From Cacconaster sp045642485 (lineage in GTDB: Bacteria; Bacteroidota; Bacteroidia; Bacteroidales; UBA932): a stretch of DNA of 30,425 bases. Both the position numbers and the translations under genes were made by a program. The notes beneath the pieces are model-generated. The model searched no databases. It was not told where the DNA came from and saw only the letters and a list, made by a program, of their open reading frames with translations. The stretch lies in contig JAZUIV010000007.1 of the NCBI GenBank assembly GCA_045642485.1, forward strand, positions 1-30,425, in the 5' to 3' direction. How positions within the stretch are numbered: position 1 is the stretch's first letter; each line of letters opens with the position of its first letter. This document shows, in pieces, positions 24,136-30,425 of the stretch.

Positions 24136-24807
24136 ATGTCAAGCATACTCAAGTCCTCAATCGGCAAGAAACTCATAATGAGTATTTCGGGCCTTTTCCT
24201 GATTCTGTTCATCACATTGCATATGTGCTTGAACCTGACCTACGTATTCGATTCCACCAGCACGGTGTTCGCAGGAGTCTGTGAATTTATGTCGCTGGGT
24301 ATCATCAAGGTCATCGTTCCCGTTCTTGCGGCAGGATTCGTAATCCACATCATATATGCCCTCGTGCTGACAATCGGCAACAGGCAGGCTCGCGGAAGCG
24401 TCAGATATGCCGTTTCCAACAAAGCCGCCACAGATTCCTGGTCAGCCCGCAATATGTTTGTCCTCGGCCTTATCGTCCTTCTCGGCATTGCTCTGCATCT
24501 TTCTGATTTCTGGGCTAATATGCAGCTCAAGGAATTTATGGGCCAGGCTCCGGACGATGTTTACGGTCTTATGGCCGACACCTTTGCAAGTCCCCTTGTA
24601 ACTTGCCTGTATGTAGTGTGGTTCGCCGCACTCTGGTTCCACCTTACACACGGCTTCTGGAGCGCTCTCCAGACAGTTGGATGGAACAATCAGATATGGC
24701 TCAAACGCTGGAAAGTGATTTGCGGCGCTTATGTGACTCTGGTTCTTGCCGGCTTCGCATTCATTGCCGTCTATGCTTGCGCAAAGGCCAACGGCCTGAT
24801 TTGCTAA
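24136..24807 (+). CDS. sdhC: Succinate dehydrogenase / fumarate reductase cytochrome b subunit
   Basis: 223 residues with five hydrophobic segments, the b558-type single-subunit anchor seen in Bacteroidota. It anchors the flavoprotein and iron-sulfur subunits in the membrane and carries haem b between menaquinone and the catalytic subunits. Candidate haem-ligand histidines lie in LHMCLNLTYV, GFVIHIIYAL, ALHLSDFW and WFHLTHGFWSAL. Normally sdhA and sdhB follow at once; here the next gene, 3 bases away, is ung on the other strand, so this subunit is separated from its partners. It has its own promoter. frdC is an equally fitting name. Confidence 0.88.
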   Translation: MSSILKSSIGKKLIMSISGLFLILFITLHMCLNLTYVFDSTSTVFAGVCEFMSLGIIKVIVPVLAAGFVIHIIYALVLTIGNRQARGSVRYAVSNKAATDSWSARNMFVLGLIVLLGIALHLSDFWANMQLKEFMGQAPDDVYGLMADTFASPLVTCLYVVWFAALWFHLTHGFWSALQTVGWNNQIWLKRWKVICGAYVTLVLAGFAFIAVYACAKANGLIC

Positions 24808-24810
24808 TCG

Positions 24811-25482
24811 CTATCTGCTCCAGTCAATCGGCTGGAGTCCCTGCTTCGTCAGGATTTCATTCGTCTTTGAGAAATGACGACAGCCGAAGAACGCGCCCCT
24901 TGCCAACGGTGAGGGGTGCGCTGCTTCAAATACATAGTGTTTGGAGAGGTCGATGAGATCTTTCTTGCCCCTTGCAAAGTTGCCCCAAAGCAGAAAAACC
25001 AGCCCGCTGCGCCTCTCGCTCAGAATCCGGATGACTGCGTCCGTGAATTCGGCCCATCCGATTCTGCTGTGTGACATAGGCTGATTCGCGCGGACGGTCA
25101 GGGCCGCGTTCAGAAGGAAAACGCCCTGTCTGGCCCACCCTTCGAGAGAACCGTCCCTGGCGGACAGGTCCAATCCCAGGTCGGTGCCGATTTCCGTGTA
25201 GATGTTCCTGAGGGATGGGGGACAGGGTATCCCGTGCGGGACGGAGAATGACAGTCCTTCAGCCTGCCCGGGATTGTGATAGGGGTCCTGCCCGATTATC
25301 ACCACTTTTACACTGTCGAAGGGAGTGAGGTTGAACGCGTTGAAAATGAGCGGACCGGGAGGGTAAATAACTTTCCCTTCCGCTTTCTCTCTGTGAAGAG
25401 TCCGTGCAAGCTCTTGAAAATAAGGCTTGTCGAATTCTTCAGCCAAAGCGTTTTTCCAACTGCTTTCTATCTTTACCTCCAT
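24811..25482 (-). CDS. ung: Uracil-DNA glycosylase, family 1
   Basis: 223 residues. It removes uracil from DNA in base excision repair. The catalytic GQDPYH is at residues 64-69, PPSLRNIY and VFLLNAALTVR follow, and the C-terminal HPSPLARGAFFGCRHF carries the DNA-intercalating loop. All conserved residues appear intact. The ATG overlaps the lon stop by one base (TGATG on the minus strand), so it is probably translated from the lon message. Confidence 0.95.
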   Translation of the reverse strand: MEVKIESSWKNALAEEFDKPYFQELARTLHREKAEGKVIYPPGPLIFNAFNLTPFDSVKVVIIGQDPYHNPGQAEGLSFSVPHGIPCPPSLRNIYTEIGTDLGLDLSARDGSLEGWARQGVFLLNAALTVRANQPMSHSRIGWAEFTDAVIRILSERRSGLVFLLWGNFARGKKDLIDLSKHYVFEAAHPSPLARGAFFGCRHFSKTNEILTKQGLQPIDWSR

Positions 25483-27890
25483 CAGAACACTTTGGCTATG
25501 ACATCATCGATTGTATCGACGTACTCGAAATCGAGACCTTTAATATATATGGGCTTGATTTCCTTTATGTCCTTCTCGTTCTTCCTGCTCAGGACGATGG
25601 TGGTCACACCGGCTCTTTTGGCGGCGAGAATCTTTTCCTTGATGCCTCCCACCGGGAGCACTTTCCCGCGCAGGGTGATTTCCCCGGTCATCGCGATGCC
25701 CTTCTTCACGGGCTGTTTCCTGAAGGCGGAGGCTATGGCGGTCACCATTGTGATTCCTGCGGATGGTCCGTCCTTGGGGATGGCCCCTTCGGGTACGTGT
25801 ATGTGAATGTCGCGCTTGGAGAGGTCCTTTGCTGTGATTCCGGCAAGTGACGGGTGTGCCTTGAGGTACTGAAGCGCAATGGCCACGGACTCTTTCATCA
25901 CCTCTCCGAGGTTTCCTGTCGTCGAGAGGGCCCCCTTGCCTTCGCTCAGGCTGCATTCGATGAAGAGAATCTCTCCTCCCACCTGCGTCCAGGCAAGACC
26001 TGTGACCACTCCCGGTATGCAGCTGTCTTCCTGCAGGTCGTGGAAATTGGTGGGCAGACCGAGATACTCCTTGACAATCGCAGGGGTGATTCTTTTGGGC
26101 AGTTCCTCCTCCAGTGCGATTTTCCTTGCCGTGATGCGGGCCATCTTGGCAATCTGCTTGTCAAGCCCCCTGACACCGGATTCTCTGGTGTACTCGTCTA
26201 TCACGGTCTCGATGGACCCCTTGCCGAAGGAGAGTTGGGACCTTTTCAGGCCGTGAGCCTCCATCTGTTTGGGAATCAGATAATTCTTGGCTATCGAAGC
26301 TTTCTCTTCCGCCAGATAGCCGGACACGTTTATCATCTCCATCCTGTCTTTCAGTGCGGGATGGATGCCGCTTATATCGTTCGCCGTAGTGATGAAAAGC
26401 ACCTTGGACAAATCGTAATCGATGTCGAGGTAGTTGTCGTGGAATGTCGTGTTTTGCTCAGGGTCAAGAACTTCCAGAAGTGCGGAAGAAGGGTCTCCGT
26501 GGTAGTCTTCCGTGACTTTGTCGATTTCGTCCAGCACTATTACGGGGTTTGAACTTCCGCATTTCCTGATGGTCTGGATGATGCGTCCGCTCATTGCGCC
26601 TATGTAGGTCCTGCGGTGACCCCTGATTTCAGATTCGTCGTGCAGGCCTCCCAGCGAGATTCTTCCGTATTTGCGCCCGAGAGCGTTTGCGACGGACTTG
26701 CCGAGGGAGGTTTTTCCTACACCCGGAGGCCCGTACAGGCACAGAATGGGGGATTTCATATCTCCTTTCAGTTTGAGAACCGCCAGGTATTCTATGATTC
26801 TCTCCTTGACCTTCTCCAGCCCGAAGTGGTCGCGGTCGAGCACTGTCTGTGCATTTTTCATATCCAGATTGTCCTGTGTGACCTCATCCCAGGGTAGGTC
26901 GAGCAGGAAATCCACATATCCGTACTGGACATTGTAATCGCTGGAATTGGGGTTGATGTGCTCCAGCCTCGAGAGTTCTTTCTCGAAGATTCCGGCAATT
27001 TTGTCAGACCATTTTTTTGTCTTGGCTTTTTCCCGGAATTTGGCGATGTCTTCGCTTTCACCGTTCATACCGAGTTCTTCCTGAATGGTCTTGAGCTGGT
27101 TGTTGAGGTAGTACTCGCGCTGCTGCTGGTCAATTTCGCTCTTGACTTTGCGCTGGATGTCATCCTTGATTTTGAGGATTTCCACCTGATGGTTCAGGAT
27201 TTCTATCAGTTTCAGGGCCCTGTCCTGAAGGGAGTCTATCTCCAGAAGAGACACCTTGTCGTTGATTTCGTCAATCTCGATGGTGGATGCGATGAAGTTG
27301 ACCGTGAAATTGTATCCCTCCACGTTTTTTATGGCGAAGCCGGCTTCGTTGGGAATGTGGGGTGACAGTTTTACAACTGACATCGCGACATCTTTCAGCG
27401 AACCGATCACCGCATCCATATTCTTGTCGCCGGCAGGGGGGACTATGTCGTTGCGGTAGTCCACCTGCGCGACCATATAGGGCGCAGTTATGTTCAGTGA
27501 GCGTATGTCGAAACGCCTGATACCCTGAATGATAGCAGTGATGTTGCCATCGGGCATCTCAATGAGTTTTATTATTTTACCGGCTGTTCCTGTCTGGAAA
27601 ATGTCGTCAGGCCCGGGGTTCTCGACTCTGGGGTCTTTCTGGGTGACACATCCGAGAATTCTGTTGACCTGGTTCACCTCATTGACAAGTTGCAGGCTTT
27701 TCTGTCTGCCAATTGTGACAGGTATGACCGTATTGGGGAATAGAATGGCGTTTCTCAATGGAAGTATGGGCAGGGTGGGGGAGAGTTCTTTCTCCTTGAC
27801 ATCCTGCATTGAAGCGTCTATGCTCATTACGGGAATCAGGTTGACGTCCGCATCCTGCCCGTTAAGAATGTTTTCAATGATGTTCTTCAT
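25482..27890 (-). CDS. lon: ATP-dependent protease Lon
   Basis: 802 residues. It is a cytoplasmic AAA+ serine protease that degrades misfolded and regulatory proteins. The LON substrate domain covers about 37-235, a coiled region with QQQREYYLNNQLKTIQEELG about 255-285, Walker A GPPGVGKT at 387-394, Walker B VIVLDEIDK downstream, and the protease domain holds catalytic Ser near 710 in PKDGPSAG and Lys near 751 in GGIKEK. The length is normal. It is followed by ung with a one-base overlap. Two TTGTCA-containing palindromes lie just upstream of its start, possible regulatory sites. Confidence 0.96.
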   Translation of the reverse strand: MKNIIENILNGQDADVNLIPVMSIDASMQDVKEKELSPTLPILPLRNAILFPNTVIPVTIGRQKSLQLVNEVNQVNRILGCVTQKDPRVENPGPDDIFQTGTAGKIIKLIEMPDGNITAIIQGIRRFDIRSLNITAPYMVAQVDYRNDIVPPAGDKNMDAVIGSLKDVAMSVVKLSPHIPNEAGFAIKNVEGYNFTVNFIASTIEIDEINDKVSLLEIDSLQDRALKLIEILNHQVEILKIKDDIQRKVKSEIDQQQREYYLNNQLKTIQEELGMNGESEDIAKFREKAKTKKWSDKIAGIFEKELSRLEHINPNSSDYNVQYGYVDFLLDLPWDEVTQDNLDMKNAQTVLDRDHFGLEKVKERIIEYLAVLKLKGDMKSPILCLYGPPGVGKTSLGKSVANALGRKYGRISLGGLHDESEIRGHRRTYIGAMSGRIIQTIRKCGSSNPVIVLDEIDKVTEDYHGDPSSALLEVLDPEQNTTFHDNYLDIDYDLSKVLFITTANDISGIHPALKDRMEMINVSGYLAEEKASIAKNYLIPKQMEAHGLKRSQLSFGKGSIETVIDEYTRESGVRGLDKQIAKMARITARKIALEEELPKRITPAIVKEYLGLPTNFHDLQEDSCIPGVVTGLAWTQVGGEILFIECSLSEGKGALSTTGNLGEVMKESVAIALQYLKAHPSLAGITAKDLSKRDIHIHVPEGAIPKDGPSAGITMVTAIASAFRKQPVKKGIAMTGEITLRGKVLPVGGIKEKILAAKRAGVTTIVLSRKNEKDIKEIKPIYIKGLDFEYVDTIDDVIAKVF

Positions 27891-27905
27891 CTCTTTTTCT
27901 CTCTA

Positions 27906-27957
27906 TGACAAATTGTCAGTCACATATCAGTGCACATACTATTGTCAATAGTTGTGC
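27906..27957. promoter_or_regulatory. Two adjacent palindromes upstream of lon
   Basis: TGACAAATTGTCA (27906-27918) is a perfect 13-base palindrome around one central base, 16 bases before the lon start. A second one at 27932-27957, centred on ACTATTGTCAATAGT, extends to GCACA/TGTGC with a single bulged base. Both contain TTGTCA. They could be repressor operators or 5' leader hairpins of the lon message. No clear TAnnTTTG element for lon was found nearby. Confidence 0.5.
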
Positions 27958-27990
27958 CAAGAAATTTTAGAAAAAAAAGGCAATAGCATT

Positions 27991-28020
27991 TTGATAATTA
28001 AAAAATTACATCTACTTTTG
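27991..28020 (+). promoter_or_regulatory. Promoter of the HU-like gene
   Basis: TTG at 27991-27993 and TACTTTTG at 28013-28020 are 19 bases apart, a near-perfect Bacteroidota promoter. The 5' leader (about 58 bases) starts with a hairpin, CCCCGA (28031-28036) with TCGGGG (28041-28046) and a 4-base loop, which may stabilise the message. Confidence 0.75.
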
Positions 28021-28084
28021 CGACCGATTGCCCCGAAAGGTCGGGGTCGAATGCAAGTTATTAAACATATTAAATATTATCACT

Positions 28085-28357
28085 ATGACTAAAGCTGATA
28101 TCATCAACGAAGTTGCCCAGAGCACCGGTGTAGAAAAAATCAAAGTTCAGAGCATTATCGAAGGCTTCATGGAAAGCGTGAAAGGTTCCCTTATCAAAGG
28201 TGAGAACGTATATCTCCGTGGCTTCGGCAGTTTCGTAATCAAAACACGTGCAAAGAAGACCGCAAGAAACATCTCCAAGAATGTCACTATGGTCATCCCT
28301 GCACACAAGATTCCTTCATTCAAGGTTTCAAAGGCTTTCGCTGAAAAGGTAAGATAA
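28085..28357 (+). CDS. HU/IHF family DNA-binding protein
   Basis: 90 residues from ATG 28085 (MTKADIINEVAQSTG); the frame is open to 28028, but that extension covers the leader hairpin. It is a small dimeric nucleoid protein that bends DNA. The signature GENVYLRGFGSFVIKTRAKKTARNI and the C-terminal IPAHKIPSFKVSKAFAEKV are present. The beta-arm lacks the classical RNPxTG and reads ARNISKNVTMVIPAH, the form common in Bacteroidota. The strong promoter suggests high expression. It is 18 bases before the mini basic protein gene. Confidence 0.93.
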   Translation: MTKADIINEVAQSTGVEKIKVQSIIEGFMESVKGSLIKGENVYLRGFGSFVIKTRAKKTARNISKNVTMVIPAHKIPSFKVSKAFAEKVR

Positions 28358-28375
28358 TTCTAAATATTCTATATT

Positions 28376-28465
28376 ATGCCAAACGGAAAAAAGCATAAAA
28401 GGCACAAAATGGCCACGCATAAACGCAAGAAACGTTTACGCAAGAACAGGCATAAGAAGAAATAA
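28376..28465 (+). CDS. 29-residue basic protein, AURKAIP1/COX24 domain type
   Basis: ATG at 28376 opens 29 codons ending in TAA at 28463-28465. The peptide begins MPNGKKHKRHKMATHKRKK and has 20 Lys, Arg or His residues. This matches my recollection of the AURKAIP1/COX24 domain mini-proteins of Bacteroidota, relatives of the mitochondrial small-subunit ribosomal protein mS38; the KMxxHKRKKRxRKxR core is typical. It is probably a ribosome-associated protein, which is inference from the family. It lies between the HU-like gene and the RNase G/E gene in the same direction and is easily missed by gene finders because of its size. Confidence 0.85.
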   Translation: MPNGKKHKRHKMATHKRKKRLRKNRHKKK

Positions 28466-28496
28466 CCGAGGGTTATTCTTCGAGAAGCACATCAGT

Positions 28497-28521
28497 CTAA
28501 AGCAGGTTCGGCCTGCTTTAG
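28497..28521 (+). other. Intercistronic hairpin before the RNase G/E gene
   Basis: CTAAAGCAGG (28497-28506) pairs perfectly with CCTGCTTTAG (28512-28521) around TTCGG. There is no T-tract after the stem, so it is not a canonical terminator. It may stabilise the 3' end of the HU/mini-protein message or serve as a processing site, 23 bases before the downstream ATG. Confidence 0.6.
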
Positions 28522-28544
28522 TTATGTATGGGTAGATTGTTGAT

Positions 28545-30104
28545 ATGGATAAGGATCTGATAATAGACGTTAAGGAATCGGAAGTGTCACTGGCGCTTCT
28601 GGATGATCACAAACTGATAGAATACAGCACGGAGAAGACCGATGACCGTGGTTTCTCGGTGGGGGACGTATATGTGGGCAGGGTGAAGAAACTTCTTCCC
28701 TCTCTGAATGCGGCATTCGTTGACATTGGCGATGAGAAGGACGCATTTATCCATTATCTTGATTTGGGCCTGAATTTTACCGCTTTCGACAATTTTGTCC
28801 GCAGAATCAACGGAAACTGTGATTTCGGAACGCTCTACAAGTCCATCCCGATAGATGAAATTCTCGAAAAGGACGGGCGGGTTGAGAGATTCCTCTCCCC
28901 GGGGCAGCCTGTCATAGTGCAGATTGTGAAGGAGCCTATTTCGACGAAGGGCTCGCGGCTTACCGCCGAAATTTCGATAGCGGGCCGAAATCTTGTCCTT
29001 CTGCCGTTCGCCGACAAGGTCAGTATCTCCCAGAAAATTTCCTCCAAGGAAGAGAAACTTCGCTTGGAGAGGCTGGTTTACAGTATACTCCCCAAAAATT
29101 ACGGTGTCATAATACGCACTGCGGCTGAAGGCAAGCGTGCCGCAGTCCTCGATGCGGAGCTCAAATCACTGGTCCGCAAATGGGAGGACTCCTGGGCGAA
29201 AATTGCGAAAAACAAGGGCGTCCAACTGCTTTTCCGCGAGAACAGCCGCACAACCACGATTCTGAGGGATTTGCTGAATGACTCTTTCAGCAATATCCAC
29301 GTGAACGACGAGGCTGTCTATAGGGAGATAGACGAATATGTCTCCCTGATTTCACCTGAACAGGAGAAAATAGTAAAGTTATATAAAGGAAGTGAGCCCA
29401 TCTTTGACCATTTCGACGTGAACCGCCAGATCAAAGGCTCCTTCGGAAGGGTTGTGACGCTCAAACAGGGGGCTTACCTTGTAATCGAACACACGGAGGC
29501 TCTCCACGTAATAGACGTCAACAGCGGGATACGTGTCAAGCAGACGGAGCAGGAGGGCAACAGCGTAGAGGTGAACCTCGCCGCGGCGGATGAAATAGCC
29601 AGGCAGCTGAGGCTCCGGGATATGGGTGGAATAGTGATTGTCGATTTCATCGATATGGATGAGGCCGAGCATCGGAATCTCCTATATAAACATATGTGTG
29701 AGATAATGTCCACGGACAGGGCGAAGCACACAGTTCTTCCTCTGACAAAATTCGGTCTGATGCAGATAACAAGGCAGAGGGTGCGTCCGGTTACGGAAAT
29801 CGAAACCACGGAGGAGTGCCCGTTGTGCCACGGGACCGGCAAGATAGGGCCGTCCATTCTCTTTGACGAGACTTTGGAACGCGAGCTGGCACATTACGTA
29901 GAGAAGAGGGGTGTCCGCAAGTTCGAGTTGAGATTGAGCCCCATCTTTCAGGCATACCTTACCAAAGGTGTTTTCAGTATAAGGAGAAAATGGGAACGCC
30001 GGTACAAATGTTCCATAAAGATGCTCCCTATGGGGGATTTTTCAATTATGCAGTATGCCTGGTATGATGATTCGGGCACTGAACTCTCCTTAGAAGCTGT
30101 TTAA
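28545..30104 (+). CDS. rng: Ribonuclease G/E family endoribonuclease
   Basis: 519 residues, the RNase G size, without the long scaffold tail of RNase E. It cleaves AU-rich single-stranded RNA and matures 16S rRNA ends. The N-terminal S1-like domain (GDVYVGRVKKLLPSLNAAFVDIG) is followed by the catalytic core, with metal-binding aspartates in HVIDVNSG and IVDFIDMDEAEH, and the zinc-link CPLC at about residues 425-428. The 5'-monophosphate sensor region (GVIIRTAAEG) is recognisable. It lies immediately upstream of a probable rRNA operon. No separate promoter was seen, so it is likely read through from the HU-like gene. Confidence 0.93.
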   Translation: MDKDLIIDVKESEVSLALLDDHKLIEYSTEKTDDRGFSVGDVYVGRVKKLLPSLNAAFVDIGDEKDAFIHYLDLGLNFTAFDNFVRRINGNCDFGTLYKSIPIDEILEKDGRVERFLSPGQPVIVQIVKEPISTKGSRLTAEISIAGRNLVLLPFADKVSISQKISSKEEKLRLERLVYSILPKNYGVIIRTAAEGKRAAVLDAELKSLVRKWEDSWAKIAKNKGVQLLFRENSRTTTILRDLLNDSFSNIHVNDEAVYREIDEYVSLISPEQEKIVKLYKGSEPIFDHFDVNRQIKGSFGRVVTLKQGAYLVIEHTEALHVIDVNSGIRVKQTEQEGNSVEVNLAAADEIARQLRLRDMGGIVIVDFIDMDEAEHRNLLYKHMCEIMSTDRAKHTVLPLTKFGLMQITRQRVRPVTEIETTEECPLCHGTGKIGPSILFDETLERELAHYVEKRGVRKFELRLSPIFQAYLTKGVFSIRRKWERRYKCSIKMLPMGDFSIMQYAWYDDSGTELSLEAV

Positions 30105-30190
30105 AATGAAAATCGCATTTTTGCAGAAAAAATTATAAGACTGAATGATAGCCAGATAGCCTTTAAACTGCAAAAAATGTTAAAAAAAGA
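30105..30190. other. AT-rich spacer after the RNase gene
   Basis: No gene and no convincing terminator are seen; only short self-complementary A/T stretches occur (AAAAT, CGC, ATTTT at 30110-30122). Transcripts of the RNase gene may run into the stable RNA leader. Confidence 0.5.
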
Positions 30191-30221
30191 TTTGGAGGTA
30201 ATAAAATAATAACTACCTTTG
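30191..30221 (+). promoter_or_regulatory. Probable rRNA operon promoter P1
   Basis: TTTG (30191-30194) and TACCTTTG (30214-30221) are 19 bases apart, an exact match to the Bacteroidota consensus. It is followed by a hairpin-prone GC-rich stretch with GTCCCG (30224-30229) and CGGGAC (30255-30260). Confidence 0.7.
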
Positions 30222-30291
30222 CCGTCCCGTTCGAAACACGGGGCCGATGCAAATCGGGACAGAAAAAAAAGTTAAAAAAAATAAACTTTTT

Positions 30292-30322
30292 TTTGCAGAT
30301 TAAGAAAAAGTCCTTACATTTG
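30292..30322 (+). promoter_or_regulatory. Probable rRNA operon promoter P2
   Basis: TTTG (30292-30295) and TACATTTG (30315-30322) are again 19 bases apart. The segment is preceded by long A and T runs that could act as an UP-like element. The two promoters lie 101 bases apart in tandem. Confidence 0.75.
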
Positions 30323-30425
30323 CAGCCCGCTTGAGAGAGAGCGGAAGTTCATTGAAAGAATGGAAAACGAAAAGTACAAGCAAGTACCGATTTTAACACG
30401 ATTAAAATCAGAAGAGCGAAGCGTT
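30323..30425 (+). other. Probable 16S rRNA leader, cut by the window end
   Basis: No reading frame is present. The leader holds a hairpin CCGCT/AGCGG after the P2 start, then GATTTTAA (30389-30396) paired with TTAAAATC (30402-30409) around a 5-base loop. The texture, with tandem strong promoters then a structured non-coding leader ending AGAGCGAAGCG, resembles sequences preceding 16S rRNA in Bacteroidales. The rRNA itself is not in the window, so a tRNA or other stable RNA operon remains possible. Confidence 0.55.

Noticed and set aside
28028..28084. Upstream start for the HU-like gene
   Set aside because: The extension covers the 5' leader hairpin and lies immediately after the -7 element; HU-like proteins start at MTKADI.
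1..30425. CRISPR arrays, tRNA genes, insertion sequences, prophage or defence islands
   Set aside because: No regular repeat-spacer pattern, cloverleaf, transposase or integrase was seen. The partial DUF234 ATPase is the only accessory-type gene, and one gene is not enough to call an island.

Overview
The window is a chromosomal stretch from a member of the Bacteroidota, most likely Bacteroidales. Several things point there: promoters with the TAnnTTTG -7 element, a NusB of over 300 residues, DUF3276 (PUR-like) and DUF5606 proteins, a deaminase/PIG-L fusion protein, a DAHP synthase/chorismate mutase fusion, and a tiny AURKAIP1/COX24-type protein beside an HU-like gene. Genes are dense, with many 1-20 base overlaps. 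Almost everything is housekeeping. No tRNA, CRISPR array, prophage or intact insertion sequence was seen. Species cannot be fixed from the sequence alone.

Layout. 1-888: the 3' part of an accessory AAA ATPase of the DUF234 type, cut by the window edge. 889-1367: a gene-poor gap with a 35-base imperfect inverted repeat. 1368-9822: promoter, leader and seven-gene pyrimidine operon carA-carB-pyrK-pyrD-pyrF-pyrE-pyrB. 9823-12128 (minus): a DUF3276 protein, a terminator, then the deaminase/PIG-L fusion. 12230-18483 (plus): nusB, yajC, a YbbR-like gene, coaE, DUF5606, rimO, pfkA and fabG. 18484-20278 (minus): an RlmI-like methyltransferase followed by lgt. 20348-21657: pgk and its terminator. 21678-24031 (minus): pyrH-frr-DAHP synthase/chorismate mutase. 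24136-24807: a lone sdhC-type cytochrome b gene. 24811-27890 (minus): lon then ung. 28085-30104 (plus): an HU-like gene, the mini basic protein and an RNase G/E gene. 30191-30425: tandem promoters and a leader that look like the start of a ribosomal RNA operon lying just beyond the window.

The pyrimidine operon is the most interesting part. CarA has lost both catalytic residues of its glutaminase site (Cys to Asn252, His to Tyr336) while the fold motifs remain, so carbamoyl phosphate is probably made from free ammonia. PyrB carries at its C-terminus a zinc-ribbon resembling only the zinc domain of the regulatory subunit PyrI. The nucleotide-binding domain of PyrI is absent and no separate pyrI lies in the operon. 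Upstream of carA a 31-codon reading frame runs through a terminator hairpin and its U-tract, the same geometry as the UTP-sensitive pyrBI leader of enteric bacteria. The gene order carA-carB-pyrK-pyrD-pyrF-pyrE matches the Bacillus-type operon. Together this suggests a pathway with altered nitrogen supply and altered feedback at its first two steps, possibly controlled mainly by transcription attenuation. That interpretation is inference; the residues, domains and hairpin are read directly.
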